Of a DNA stretch of 64,000 nucleotides, positions 1 through 7,517 are shown one piece after another; position 1 is the stretch's first letter; each line of letters opens with the position of its first letter. Source of the DNA: Atopococcus tabaci (lineage in GTDB: Bacteria > Bacillota > Bacilli > Lactobacillales > Carnobacteriaceae_A); assembly GCA_030535975.1 (NCBI GenBank), contig JAUNQW010000002.1, forward strand, positions 40,925 through 104,924, written 5' to 3'. The position numbers were made by a program, and so were the translations under genes. The notes under the pieces were generated by a model. It was not told the DNA's origin. It worked only from the letters and a program-made list of their open reading frames with translations, and ran no database searches.

Positions 1-86
1 AATGAAAAGAATGAAATAATTAAAGATGCTGCGGCTAAAACAGATACACCAACTAATTTTTGAGTTCGACTTTGTCTTTGATACAT
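1..86 (-). CDS. ribU: Riboflavin ECF transporter S component, N-terminal fragment
   Basis: Only the first 28 codons lie in the window; the gene runs off the left edge. The visible start (MYQRQSRTQKLVGVSV...) is a short basic stretch followed by a hydrophobic segment, as at the N-terminus of membrane-embedded S components. A strong Shine-Dalgarno (AGGAGG on the minus strand, 95-100) sits 8 bases before the ATG. The identification rests mainly on the FMN riboswitch in its leader, which in Bacillota controls either the rib biosynthetic operon or the riboflavin transporter ribU (ypaA). A membrane-type N-terminus excludes ribD and favours ribU. Expected role: binding riboflavin and passing it to the EcfAA'T module for uptake. 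Confidence 0.7.
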   Translation of the reverse strand, partial: MYQRQSRTQKLVGVSVLAAASLIISFFS

Positions 87-131
87 ATTCTTTATCCTCC
101 TATGTCATCCAACACCAGGGAGGAAGTATTT

Positions 132-167
132 AAAATGAAAAAGCTCAAAAAGCAAGGGCTTTTTGAG
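132..167 (-). terminator. Riboswitch-controlled intrinsic terminator of ribU
   Basis: Read leftward, CTCAAAAAGC and GCTTTTTGAG form a perfect 10-bp stem (144-167) with a 4-base loop, followed by a T-rich stretch. It lies between the FMN aptamer and the ribU ribosome-binding site, where the expression platform of a transcription-terminating riboswitch is expected. Confidence 0.8.
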
Positions 168-211
168 TAGGTCAAATAAAACTTGATTTATTTGATTATT
201 ACTTAAATACT

Positions 212-330
212 TCTACTCTTCTTTATACTTGACTATACAATCGGTTTTGGAATCGCACCAAATCAACCAGCACCGCTGGGTCGTAGACTTTACTACCGGT
301 CGGGAATTACACCCTGCCCTGAAGATGATT
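212..330 (-). promoter_or_regulatory. FMN riboswitch (RFN element)
   Basis: Read leftward, the region carries the conserved RFN blocks in order: ATCTTC opening P1, AGGGCAGGGTG, AATTCCCGACCGG, GTAAAGTC, a variable arm, GATTTGGTG, ATTCCAAAACCGA and TATAGTC, then GAAGAG closing P1. FMN binding normally favours the downstream terminator and stops riboflavin-uptake transcription. A -10 like TATAAT (337-342) lies just upstream, with only a weak -35. The rest of the 392-base gap between ribU and the aldolase gene holds this leader, its terminator and the aldolase promoter, and no further gene. Confidence 0.93.
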
Positions 331-414
331 TATTTTATTATACTTACAACCTACCACACTTCTTTTTAATAAGCAAAATTTACCACTTAATTGTTCTTGA
401 ATCTATCATTTCAG

Positions 415-443
415 TTGATTAAAAAGCGTAATTGTATGATAAT
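415..443 (+). promoter_or_regulatory. Predicted sigma-A promoter of fda
   Basis: TTGATT (-35, 415-420) and GATAAT (-10, 438-443) are separated by 17 bases. The predicted transcript starts about 30 bases before the aldolase ATG. Confidence 0.6.
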
Positions 444-456
444 GAAAGCGTAAACA
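442..456 (+). promoter_or_regulatory. CcpA-binding cre site
   Basis: ATGAAAGCGTAAACA matches the cre consensus WTGNAANCGNWNNCA at every defined position. It begins within the -10 hexamer of the fda promoter and covers the predicted start region, so bound CcpA should repress. Confidence 0.8.
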
Positions 457-478
457 AAAAAAGGAGTGTTAGTGAAGA

Positions 479-1363
479 ATGAAGAATGATCAGTTAGAGA
501 AAATGAAGAATAGCCCGGGTTTTATTGCAGCATTGGATCAAAGTGGAGGATCTACACCTAAAGCTTTGCGTAATTACGGTATTGAAGAATCGGATTACGA
601 CTCTGAAGAGGAAATGTTTGATTTAGTTCACCAAATGAGAAGTCGTATTATTGCTTCTCCATCCTTTACCTCGGATAAAGTAATTGGTGCTATTTTATTT
701 GAACGCACAATGAACAGCAAAATTGACGGCAAGTATTCTGCTGATTACTTATTGGACAAAGGAATCTTGCCTTTCTTAAAAGTCGATAAAGGACTGGAAG
801 ATGAAAAGAACGGCGCTCAGTTGATGAAAGAGATTACTGATTTAGACCAATTGTTAGAAACGGCTAATGAACGTAATATTTTCGGAACTAAAATGCGTTC
901 TAATATTTTATCTTACAATGAAGAAGGCATCCGTGAAAATATTGACCAGCAGTTTGAAATCGGTAAACAAATCCTTGAAGCAGGATTAATGCCTATATTA
1001 GAACCAGAGGTTAATATTCATGCTGAAGAAAAAGAAAAAATTGATGCTTTAGTGGTAGAAGAAACATTAAAACATTTAGACAAACTTGATGAAGATCAGT
1101 CGATCATGTTGAAGTTAACGATACCGACTGAAGAAAATGCTTATGAAGAACTAATTAACCACCCGCAGGTTGTCCGTGTAGTGGCTCTATCAGGTGGTTA
1201 TTCAACTGAGGAAGCCAACGAAAAACTGGCTAAAAATCCTGGTTTAATTGCTTCATTCTCACGTGCGCTACTGCAAGACTTGAACGTCGAACAAACAGAC
1301 GAAGAGTTTAACCAAGCTTTAGCTGAAGCGATTGACAGTATCTATGAAGCTTCAATTACATAA
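479..1363 (+). CDS. fda: Class I fructose-1,6-bisphosphate aldolase
   Basis: Cleaves fructose 1,6-bisphosphate to dihydroxyacetone phosphate and glyceraldehyde 3-phosphate, or runs in reverse, by Schiff-base chemistry without metal. The 294-aa length is normal for the bacterial class I family seen in staphylococci and lactobacilli. Visible motifs are ALDQSGGST (18-26), PILEPEV (172-178) and LKLTIP, whose Lys212 is the likely Schiff-base lysine. A Shine-Dalgarno AAGGAGTG (461-468) fixes the start. The gene is monocistronic, with its own promoter, a cre site over the -10 and a terminator. CcpA repression suggests use when preferred sugars run out, possibly beside a class II FbaA elsewhere (inference). 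Confidence 0.93.
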   Translation: MKNDQLEKMKNSPGFIAALDQSGGSTPKALRNYGIEESDYDSEEEMFDLVHQMRSRIIASPSFTSDKVIGAILFERTMNSKIDGKYSADYLLDKGILPFLKVDKGLEDEKNGAQLMKEITDLDQLLETANERNIFGTKMRSNILSYNEEGIRENIDQQFEIGKQILEAGLMPILEPEVNIHAEEKEKIDALVVEETLKHLDKLDEDQSIMLKLTIPTEENAYEELINHPQVVRVVALSGGYSTEEANEKLAKNPGLIASFSRALLQDLNVEQTDEEFNQALAEAIDSIYEASIT

Positions 1364-1398
1364 CATCTGTATGATATAAATATAATATAGTTACAAAT

Positions 1399-1443
1399 AA
1401 AAAACTATCAGTTGTCTTTTGTACAGCAACTGATAGTTTTTTA
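1399..1443. terminator. Bidirectional terminator between fda and rluB
   Basis: AAAACTATCAGTTG and CAACTGATAGTTTT form a 14-bp stem with a 12-base loop. A-tracts and T-tracts on both sides let it serve the convergent genes fda and rluB. Confidence 0.85.
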
Positions 1444-2151
1444 TATATTTCTTAAAGCTATAATCTCGTCACTCGTCAATTCTCGGAAATGTCCTACTTC
1501 TAAGTTTCCTAATGCGATAGGACCATAACGTGTTCGATGCAAATCAATCACCGAATGCCCTACTGCTTCCAACATTCTTTTGACTTGATGATTTCTTCCT
1601 TCATGGATTGATAAAGATACGAGACTCCTGGCAGGCTGCTTCCATATTTTCAAGAGCTCAGCTTGAGCTGGAGCAGTCGGTCCATCTTCCAGCTCCAGTC
1701 CATTTTCCAGCTTCTCGATAGAGCTTTGAGCCACATGGCCTAAAACTTTAGCTTCATAGGTTTTAACAACTTCAAAACTGGGGTGCATTAATTGATGGGT
1801 CAGTTCACCGTCATTAGTCATCAGGAGCAGGCCGGTTGTATCATAATCCAATCGCCCGACAGGATATACCCGCTGGGGCACTTCGATAAAATAGTCTCCG
1901 ACATGAATCCGGCCTAATTCATCCTCTACCGTACTGATGACTTGACCAGGTTTGTGGAAAAGATAGTACACCTTCTCTTCTTCATTAATAACCTTACCAT
2001 CAACTTCAATTTGATCTGCTGGAGAAACTTTTGTTCCCAAGCTCGTTACCCTGTGGCCATTTACCTTTACTCTTCCTTGAGAAATGATTTCTTCGGATTT
2101 TCTCCGGGATGCTACCCCCGCATGTGCCATTACTTTTTGCAATCTTTCCAT
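1441..2151 (-). CDS. rluB: Ribosomal large-subunit pseudouridine synthase B
   Basis: Isomerises a uridine of 23S rRNA (position 2605 in E. coli numbering for the family) to pseudouridine. The 236-aa protein has an N-terminal S4 RNA-binding domain (about 1-60, RLQKVMAHAGVASRRKSE) and the RsuA/RluB catalytic core with GRLDYDTTGLLL (99-110), where Asp102 is the expected nucleophile. A later RNHQVKRML motif is typical of the family. It is the last gene of the scpA-scpB-rluB string and starts 9 bases after the scpB stop, so translation is probably coupled. Its stop codon lies in the shared terminator. Confidence 0.9.
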   Translation of the reverse strand: MERLQKVMAHAGVASRRKSEEIISQGRVKVNGHRVTSLGTKVSPADQIEVDGKVINEEEKVYYLFHKPGQVISTVEDELGRIHVGDYFIEVPQRVYPVGRLDYDTTGLLLMTNDGELTHQLMHPSFEVVKTYEAKVLGHVAQSSIEKLENGLELEDGPTAPAQAELLKIWKQPARSLVSLSIHEGRNHQVKRMLEAVGHSVIDLHRTRYGPIALGNLEVGHFRELTSDEIIALRNI

Positions 2152-2160
2152 AAACTTCTT

Positions 2161-2736
2161 CTAATCCTCCTCTCTTATTCTCTGAAATGAATCATATAAG
2201 ATATGCTTGCTTTCTTGCTCTTCAATCGAAAAGATATCAGATAAATCATTTAAGGACTGAAGTCCAAAGACATCCAAAAAGCTTGATGTCGTCTTGTATA
2301 AAATAGGTCTTCCCGGGGCATCGAGGCGCCCGTCTTCTTTAATCAAATCATGTAGTAAAAGCTTCTGAAGGGGTCCAGAAGAAGACACTCCTCGAATATC
2401 TTCGATATCTAAGCGTGTCACCGGCTGTTTATAGGCGATGATGGCCAGTATTTCTAAGGCTGCCTGACTCAATCTGTTGCTGTAGGAAGACTGGGCATAC
2501 TTCTCTATGAGAGAACTATATTCTTTACGACTCGCTAATTTATAGGTTCCCGCTGTAAAGATTACATCCAGGGCTGAACTTCTTTTATTCAGCTGCTCCT
2601 GCAAGCTTTTTATACTTAGAGTAAGACTTGCTTCATCTCTTTCCAACAAATGAGATAAATCCTTTAAGGATAATCCTTCGTCCCCTGCTACAAATAAGAG
2701 AGCTTCTACGTCTCCAATGCTGAGATTTTTATTCAT
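2161..2736 (-). CDS. scpB: Segregation and condensation protein B
   Basis: Non-SMC subunit of the SMC-ScpAB condensin. It is a winged-helix protein that dimerises and binds ScpA, helping load SMC near the origin. The conserved segments SIGDVEALLFVAG near the start and QAALEILAIIAYKQPVTRLDIEDIRG in two parts mid-protein fit ScpB. The ATG at 2736 was preferred over an in-frame GTG four codons upstream because it matches the usual family start; both overlap the end of scpA, so coupling is likely either way. About 191 aa, a normal length. Its partner smc is at 16483-20052. Confidence 0.92.
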   Translation of the reverse strand: MNKNLSIGDVEALLFVAGDEGLSLKDLSHLLERDEASLTLSIKSLQEQLNKRSSALDVIFTAGTYKLASRKEYSSLIEKYAQSSYSNRLSQAALEILAIIAYKQPVTRLDIEDIRGVSSSGPLQKLLLHDLIKEDGRLDAPGRPILYKTTSSFLDVFGLQSLNDLSDIFSIEEQESKHILYDSFQRIREED

Positions 2737-3496
2737 GATGACTGTCACCGCCTGTATACTTCAATAAAATATCTTCTCTTGGATGATCTTGAAAAGCTTG
2801 GATGACTTGCTGCTTGATTAATTCAAGTAAAGATAAGAAACTTACGACTATATGAGAGTGATCGAAAGAGTCTATGCATTCTGAAAAATAGAGGGACTGT
2901 TTTTCAGCAGCTTTCAACCTAAATTCAATATCAGCCATTTTATCCTCTAAAGTTATTTCTTCTGCATCAATCACTGAGTCCCGTGGATGCATCAATTGGT
3001 AGCGGCGATAAGCACGCAGCAAAGCCTGATGCAATTGAACAGGATCTAGACTATGAGAATCTAGAGGAATTTTTTCATTATAATGACTCAGATCACTCGG
3101 TTCTTTTGTATAAACCAACTGTCTTTTCTCATATTTAAATTCCAGTTGCGCAGCAATATCTTTGTAAAGCTGATATTCCACCAGCATATCGGTAAGCGGC
3201 TGTCTCGGGTCATAAACTTCCTCGTCTTCTAAAGGCTCAGGCTCTATTCTTGGAATCAGCCATTCACTTTTTATAGCCATTAAAGTTGAAGCCATAACTA
3301 AAAACTCTCCGGCCAGAGATAATTGCTGATTTTTCATCTCTTTAATAGAGGATATATATTGAGTAGTTACTTCGGCAATGGGAATATCATAAATATCTAC
3401 TTCTAATTTTTTGATTAAATGCAAAAGAAGGTCGAGAGGACCTTCAAAGTGTTCTAATTTTATTTCCAAAGGGTCTGACATACTCATCTTATCCAT
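2729..3496 (-). CDS. scpA: Segregation and condensation protein A
   Basis: Kleisin subunit that bridges the SMC heads and recruits ScpB. The N-terminal signature HFEGPLDLLLHLIKKLEVDIYDIP is near residues 17-40, and the C-terminal winged-helix segment ends the protein; 255 aa is normal. The gene overlaps the end of ribT by 8 bases. In-frame ATGs at 3496, 3487 and 3481 are all possible starts, and the third gives the family-typical N-terminus, so the true start could be up to 15 bases further in. It overlaps scpB by 8 bases. Confidence 0.93.
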   Translation of the reverse strand: MDKMSMSDPLEIKLEHFEGPLDLLLHLIKKLEVDIYDIPIAEVTTQYISSIKEMKNQQLSLAGEFLVMASTLMAIKSEWLIPRIEPEPLEDEEVYDPRQPLTDMLVEYQLYKDIAAQLEFKYEKRQLVYTKEPSDLSHYNEKIPLDSHSLDPVQLHQALLRAYRRYQLMHPRDSVIDAEEITLEDKMADIEFRLKAAEKQSLYFSECIDSFDHSHIVVSFLSLLELIKQQVIQAFQDHPREDILLKYTGGDSHHE

Positions 3497-3863
3497 CAGC
3501 TACACGGCTTTGGCGCCACTCTAAGACAAAATCTTTGGTTGCTAAGGTGCTCGTTATAATTTGCTCCCGATAAAGGTCTTGAAGATCATCCAGCATTTTA
3601 AGTAAATAGCCTTCATCTCGATAGGATGGATTCAAAGTAGCTACACGAATCAAAATTAATTCGTCTTCAGTTTCTTCAATACCTAATAAACCAATATAAT
3701 CACTCGTCATATTTTCTCTATATAAATAGAGTCTGCGATGATCATCCTGGTCGTACCATTGAAGAGTGTCTAAAATATCTTGAGTTGATTGACAAGCGGC
3801 CGAATATGAAAGTAAGCCCATCGCTATTTTATTACTGCTGTCAGTTTTCGTTTGGGTCAGCAT
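3489..3863 (-). CDS. ribT: RibT-like GNAT-family protein
   Basis: A 124-aa protein resembling RibT, a small protein of the GNAT acetyltransferase fold whose substrate is not established. It is named for the end of the B. subtilis rib operon. The call rests on position (directly before scpA-scpB, as in many Bacillota) and on the pattern YIGLLGIEETEDELILIRVATLNPSYRDEG in pieces, which looks like GNAT beta strands followed by the acetyl-CoA-loop region. The start at 3863 was chosen because GGAGG lies 5 bases upstream; an ATG seven codons earlier has no such site. It is not part of a riboflavin operon here, although the ribU riboswitch is about 3 kb away. Confidence 0.7.
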   Translation of the reverse strand: MLTQTKTDSSNKIAMGLLSYSAACQSTQDILDTLQWYDQDDHRRLYLYRENMTSDYIGLLGIEETEDELILIRVATLNPSYRDEGYLLKMLDDLQDLYREQIITSTLATKDFVLEWRQSRVADG

Positions 3864-3929
3864 ATTAGCCTCCATTTTTAGCATTTTTTATCGAGCACAT
3901 ATTATATCACAGCTTCGAATCTCTTGCTA

Positions 3930-4823
3930 TTATGATCTGGGATGGTACTTATTATATTCCTCAGTCAGGCGTTCTTTGGAAAGCTTGGTATAGATTTGAG
4001 TACTAGAGATATCTGAATGCCCCAGTAATTCCTGAACGACTCTGACATCTGCTCCACTTTCTATAATATGACTCGCAAAAGAATGCCTTAACGTATGAGG
4101 TGATATATTGTCAGTAATTCCTGCTTCTTGAGCCATCTTCTTAATATTTTTCCAGACACCTTGTCTCGATAAGGACTGCCCCCTGTAGTTTAAGAAAACA
4201 TGAGGAACTTCTTGAGTGTTTTTGTCAATTAAAAGAGGTCTTGCATTATCTAAATAGTTCCTTAACCACTCTTTAGCTATAGATCCCAAAGGAATCATCC
4301 GCTCTCGACTCCCTTTTCCAAGGACTTGGATAAAATCCATGCCTAAGTACAGATCCTCCAGAGACAAATTAATCATTTCACTGATGCGCATTCCAGTCGC
4401 ATACATGACTTCCAACACGGCTCGATCACGTATGCCTAAGGGTGTCGAAACATCAGGCATAGCTAACAAATCCTCCATCTCTTCCAGACTTATAATTTTA
4501 GGGAGACTTTTCTGCTTTCTGGGAGGATCAATATATTGCATAGGATCAGTTTGAATGATTTCTTCCTGACTCAAATATTTAAAATAACTCCGCAAACTGG
4601 ATATCATCCGGATCAGGGTATTATCTGCTTTGCCACTGTCTCTTAAACTCTCTAAAAAAGTTAAAAGATCATAGCGATCCACTTTTTGGATAGAATTCAT
4701 ATGATTTTTATCTAAATAGTGATGAAAGTGAGTGAGATCTCTCTCATAAGAAATAATAGTATTGTATGAAAGTCTTTTTTCATTTTCTAAATAAGCGAAA
4801 TAACTTTCTACCTGTTCTTTCAT
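3930..4823 (-). CDS. xerD: Tyrosine recombinase XerD
   Basis: Resolves chromosome dimers at dif together with XerC, cutting DNA through a 3'-phosphotyrosine. The 297-aa protein has the N-terminal SAM-like core-binding domain (about 1-90) and a complete catalytic set: Arg146 (GMRISEM), Lys170, His243 and Arg246 (HTLRH), His269 (LLGHS) and Tyr278 (TQIYT). It sits in the conserved cvfB-xerD-ribT-scpAB order, which marks it as the chromosomal XerD rather than a phage integrase. The Shine-Dalgarno is weak, and the gene starts 8 bases after the cvfB stop. Confidence 0.93.
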   Translation of the reverse strand: MKEQVESYFAYLENEKRLSYNTIISYERDLTHFHHYLDKNHMNSIQKVDRYDLLTFLESLRDSGKADNTLIRMISSLRSYFKYLSQEEIIQTDPMQYIDPPRKQKSLPKIISLEEMEDLLAMPDVSTPLGIRDRAVLEVMYATGMRISEMINLSLEDLYLGMDFIQVLGKGSRERMIPLGSIAKEWLRNYLDNARPLLIDKNTQEVPHVFLNYRGQSLSRQGVWKNIKKMAQEAGITDNISPHTLRHSFASHIIESGADVRVVQELLGHSDISSTQIYTKLSKERLTEEYNKYHPRS

Positions 4824-4831
4824 AGTGAATC

Positions 4832-5695
4832 TTATTCTTCTATTTCTTTTATCAAATGAGTATATCCCTCTTCTTGTTTAACGATTCCCATCTTCATTAA
4901 ACGACCTACAGAACGCTTGAACTGTCCCTTGCTGATACCAAAGAAATTTTGAATATCTTCCGGTTTACTTTTATCCGTATATGGAATTTTTTGGCCTGAA
5001 GATCTTTTTAATACTTGATAAATTAAAGCAGCATCCTGCTCAAGAACTTCGTGGGCACGTGGGAAAAGTGAGATGTTGACGCTGCCCTCAGGATGGACGA
5101 CTATAATTCGGCCGGTGATCTCTTCACCTAATCTAGGTTCTCTTGGACGTTCATTGGGGTGAATAAAACCTAGAAATTTCTGGTCGGTTAAGACGTAAGA
5201 ACCTGCTACCTTGGTAGAATAAACTACCCCTGTAATGTCATCATTGTGATTTTCTTCTGTCGCTCGTTTGCTTTGAGCAATAATAAGACTTTCGTCTGCA
5301 ATTTTACCCCACATGCGATTTTGATTATCTATTGCGAGCTCAATGTATAATTTACAGCCCTTATCCGGCCAGATATGAGTTTCTAAAGGAAGATCATCTA
5401 AAGAAACTACCATATCTTTATCTTCCAAACCAATGTCAACAAAAACTCCCAAGTCACGGCGAGACCTGACTACTTCTCCCCAACCGTACTTACCGACTTG
5501 GATTTCTGGTGGATTAATCGTCATCTTATATTTATCATTTCTATTAATATACACAAAACCTTTGATCGTATCTCCAATTTCAGCATCTACCGCTTCATTA
5601 ACTTCATAAGTAACACCTGATTTTTGGACATATATTTTTTTGTCGTTTTTTTCTGTAACAATTCCTGTTATAACTTGTCCTAATTCTTCTAGCAT
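4832..5695 (-). CDS. cvfB: CvfB/YitL-type S1 RNA-binding protein
   Basis: Member of the CvfB (YitL) family, built of S1-like RNA-binding domains plus a C-terminal winged helix. In S. aureus CvfB affects virulence-gene expression and rRNA processing; its molecular role is only partly known. Here GQVITGIVTEKNDKKIYVQK opens the first S1-like fold, GWGEVVRSRRDLGVFVDIGL marks a canonical S1 domain, and the C-terminus (DKSKPEDIQNFFGISKGQFK) is the winged helix. The ATG at 5695 was preferred because the longer reading to 5737 would extend into pyk and adds a non-conserved lysine-rich leader. About 287 aa. It begins 16 bases after the pyk stop. Confidence 0.87.
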   Translation of the reverse strand: MLEELGQVITGIVTEKNDKKIYVQKSGVTYEVNEAVDAEIGDTIKGFVYINRNDKYKMTINPPEIQVGKYGWGEVVRSRRDLGVFVDIGLEDKDMVVSLDDLPLETHIWPDKGCKLYIELAIDNQNRMWGKIADESLIIAQSKRATEENHNDDITGVVYSTKVAGSYVLTDQKFLGFIHPNERPREPRLGEEITGRIIVVHPEGSVNISLFPRAHEVLEQDAALIYQVLKRSSGQKIPYTDKSKPEDIQNFFGISKGQFKRSVGRLMKMGIVKQEEGYTHLIKEIEE

Positions 5696-5711
5696 TTTTT
5701 TACACTCTCTT

Positions 5712-7460
5712 CTAAATAGTTTTTGCTTTTCCAGCATACACGATTCCTCGACGGGAATCTAAGGTGATCAATTGATTATCTTCGAGAACTTTAGTAGCAT
5801 CAGTGGCTCCTATTATTAAAGGTTTGCCTAACTCCAAAGCCATAATAGCGGTGTGCCCGGTTAATCCGCCTCTTTCAGCTATAATGCCAGAACATTTCTG
5901 CATCGCCGGTAAATATTCACGGTTAGTCGATTTGAGAACGAGAATACAACCTTCCATGGCCTTCTCTTGTGCTTCCTCAGCACTGCTTACTATTCGGGCT
6001 ATTCCGGTAATGGTTTGATTACCAATGCCCTGACCTTGAAGTAACTGCTCATTAATAGTCTGAATACGCATTAAGTTAGTTGTTCCAGATACTCCTATTG
6101 GAACTCCTGCTGTTGTAATAAACATATCGCCGGGATCAGCATAACCGTACTCTTGGACCAGTCTTTCTGCCGCTTGGAACATGTCATCCGTAGATTCCGG
6201 CAGATCTGCTACAATCGCCTGGGTTCCCCATAATAAAGATAGATTTCGAGCGCTTTCTTTACTGAAAGTAATCGCCACTATTTGAGCTTTCGGTCTATAT
6301 TTAGAGATCATACGGGCGGTATATCCAGATTCTGTATTGGCTACAATGGTCGTGATATCTAAGTTTTTAGCTGTATGTGCGACAGCTTGTCCGATAGCCT
6401 CTGTCATATCTTGTCTATTAAAAGAATGATTGGTCGAATACGTGATGGCATCTTCTGTACTCCTGGCTATGCGGTGCATCGTCTCAACCGCTTCGACCGG
6501 GTATTTTCCCGAAGCTGTTTCGCCTGACAACATCACCGCATCCGTACCATCATAAATCGCATTGGCTACATCATTGGCTTCCGCTCGCGTTGGTCTTGGA
6601 TTCCATTGCATTGAATCCAACATCTGCGTTGCCGTAATGACCGGCTTACCTGACTGATTACTTTTGAGAATTAATTCTTTTTGAATAATGGGCACTCTTT
6701 CTGGAGGTATTTCTACACCCAGGTCCCCTCGAGCTACCATCAGACCATCAGAAACACTAAGAATCTCCTCGATGTTATTGACACCTTCCTGATTTTCAAT
6801 TTTAGGGATGATAGCTACATGTTCATGATTGGTATGCTTAAGTATTTCACGAATCTCCAGGACCCCTTCTGCATTTCGAACGAAACTAGGTGCAATAAAA
6901 TTAATCCCGTTAAATAAACCGAAATGGATATCCTCATAGTCTTTTTCTGTTAAATGAGGAAGTTCAATATTCATTTGAGGAATATTCACACCTTTTTTAT
7001 CGTAGATAATTCCCTGACTTAGAGAAATTGTATGAATAAGTCCTTTTTCTTCATCTAAATCCTGAACTTCTAACTCTATCAATCCATCATCTATTAGAAT
7101 ACGAGTACCCTCTTGGAGTTCATGAATTAAATTGGGATAAGTAACAGAAATAACTCCCTTCCCTCCCACAACTTCTTCCATGCTGATAGCAATTTTATCA
7201 CCTGTTTTGACAGTAAATTCACCATCTTGCATCTGATGCGTGCGTATCTCAGGCCCCTTCGTATCGAGCATAATACCTACCCATTGGCCTTTAATTTCCT
7301 CTGCTTTTCGAATGTTTTGAATTGTCTTTAAGTGAGATTCATGATCACCATGAGAAAAATTTAAACGAGCAACATTCATCCCGGCATCGATGAGTTGACA
7401 TAGAGTCTCAATATCGTCACTGACCGGTCCAATGGTACAGACGATTTTAGTTTTACGCAT
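5712..7460 (-). CDS. pyk: Pyruvate kinase with C-terminal PEP-utiliser domain
   Basis: Makes pyruvate and ATP from phosphoenolpyruvate and ADP, the last ATP-yielding step of glycolysis. The start MRKTKIVCTIGP is the family N-terminus and has AAGGAG upstream, which rules out a longer in-frame start. Motifs include RLNFSHG, the catalytic and metal site MVARGDLGVEIP, and TATQMLDSM. The extra about 100 residues at the C-terminus form the phosphohistidine-swivelling (PEP-utiliser-like) domain common in Bacilli, with a GGLTGHTAI motif. The gene lies 57 bases after dnaE. In many related genomes pfkA lies between them; it is absent here. Confidence 0.95.
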   Translation of the reverse strand: MRKTKIVCTIGPVSDDIETLCQLIDAGMNVARLNFSHGDHESHLKTIQNIRKAEEIKGQWVGIMLDTKGPEIRTHQMQDGEFTVKTGDKIAISMEEVVGGKGVISVTYPNLIHELQEGTRILIDDGLIELEVQDLDEEKGLIHTISLSQGIIYDKKGVNIPQMNIELPHLTEKDYEDIHFGLFNGINFIAPSFVRNAEGVLEIREILKHTNHEHVAIIPKIENQEGVNNIEEILSVSDGLMVARGDLGVEIPPERVPIIQKELILKSNQSGKPVITATQMLDSMQWNPRPTRAEANDVANAIYDGTDAVMLSGETASGKYPVEAVETMHRIARSTEDAITYSTNHSFNRQDMTEAIGQAVAHTAKNLDITTIVANTESGYTARMISKYRPKAQIVAITFSKESARNLSLLWGTQAIVADLPESTDDMFQAAERLVQEYGYADPGDMFITTAGVPIGVSGTTNLMRIQTINEQLLQGQGIGNQTITGIARIVSSAEEAQEKAMEGCILVLKSTNREYLPAMQKCSGIIAERGGLTGHTAIMALELGKPLIIGATDATKVLEDNQLITLDSRRGIVYAGKAKTI

Positions 7461-7517
7461 AATGGTGCTCCTTTCTATACCCTTTGATTTTAACATTTTC
7501 AGGAACGCTTGTCGCTT

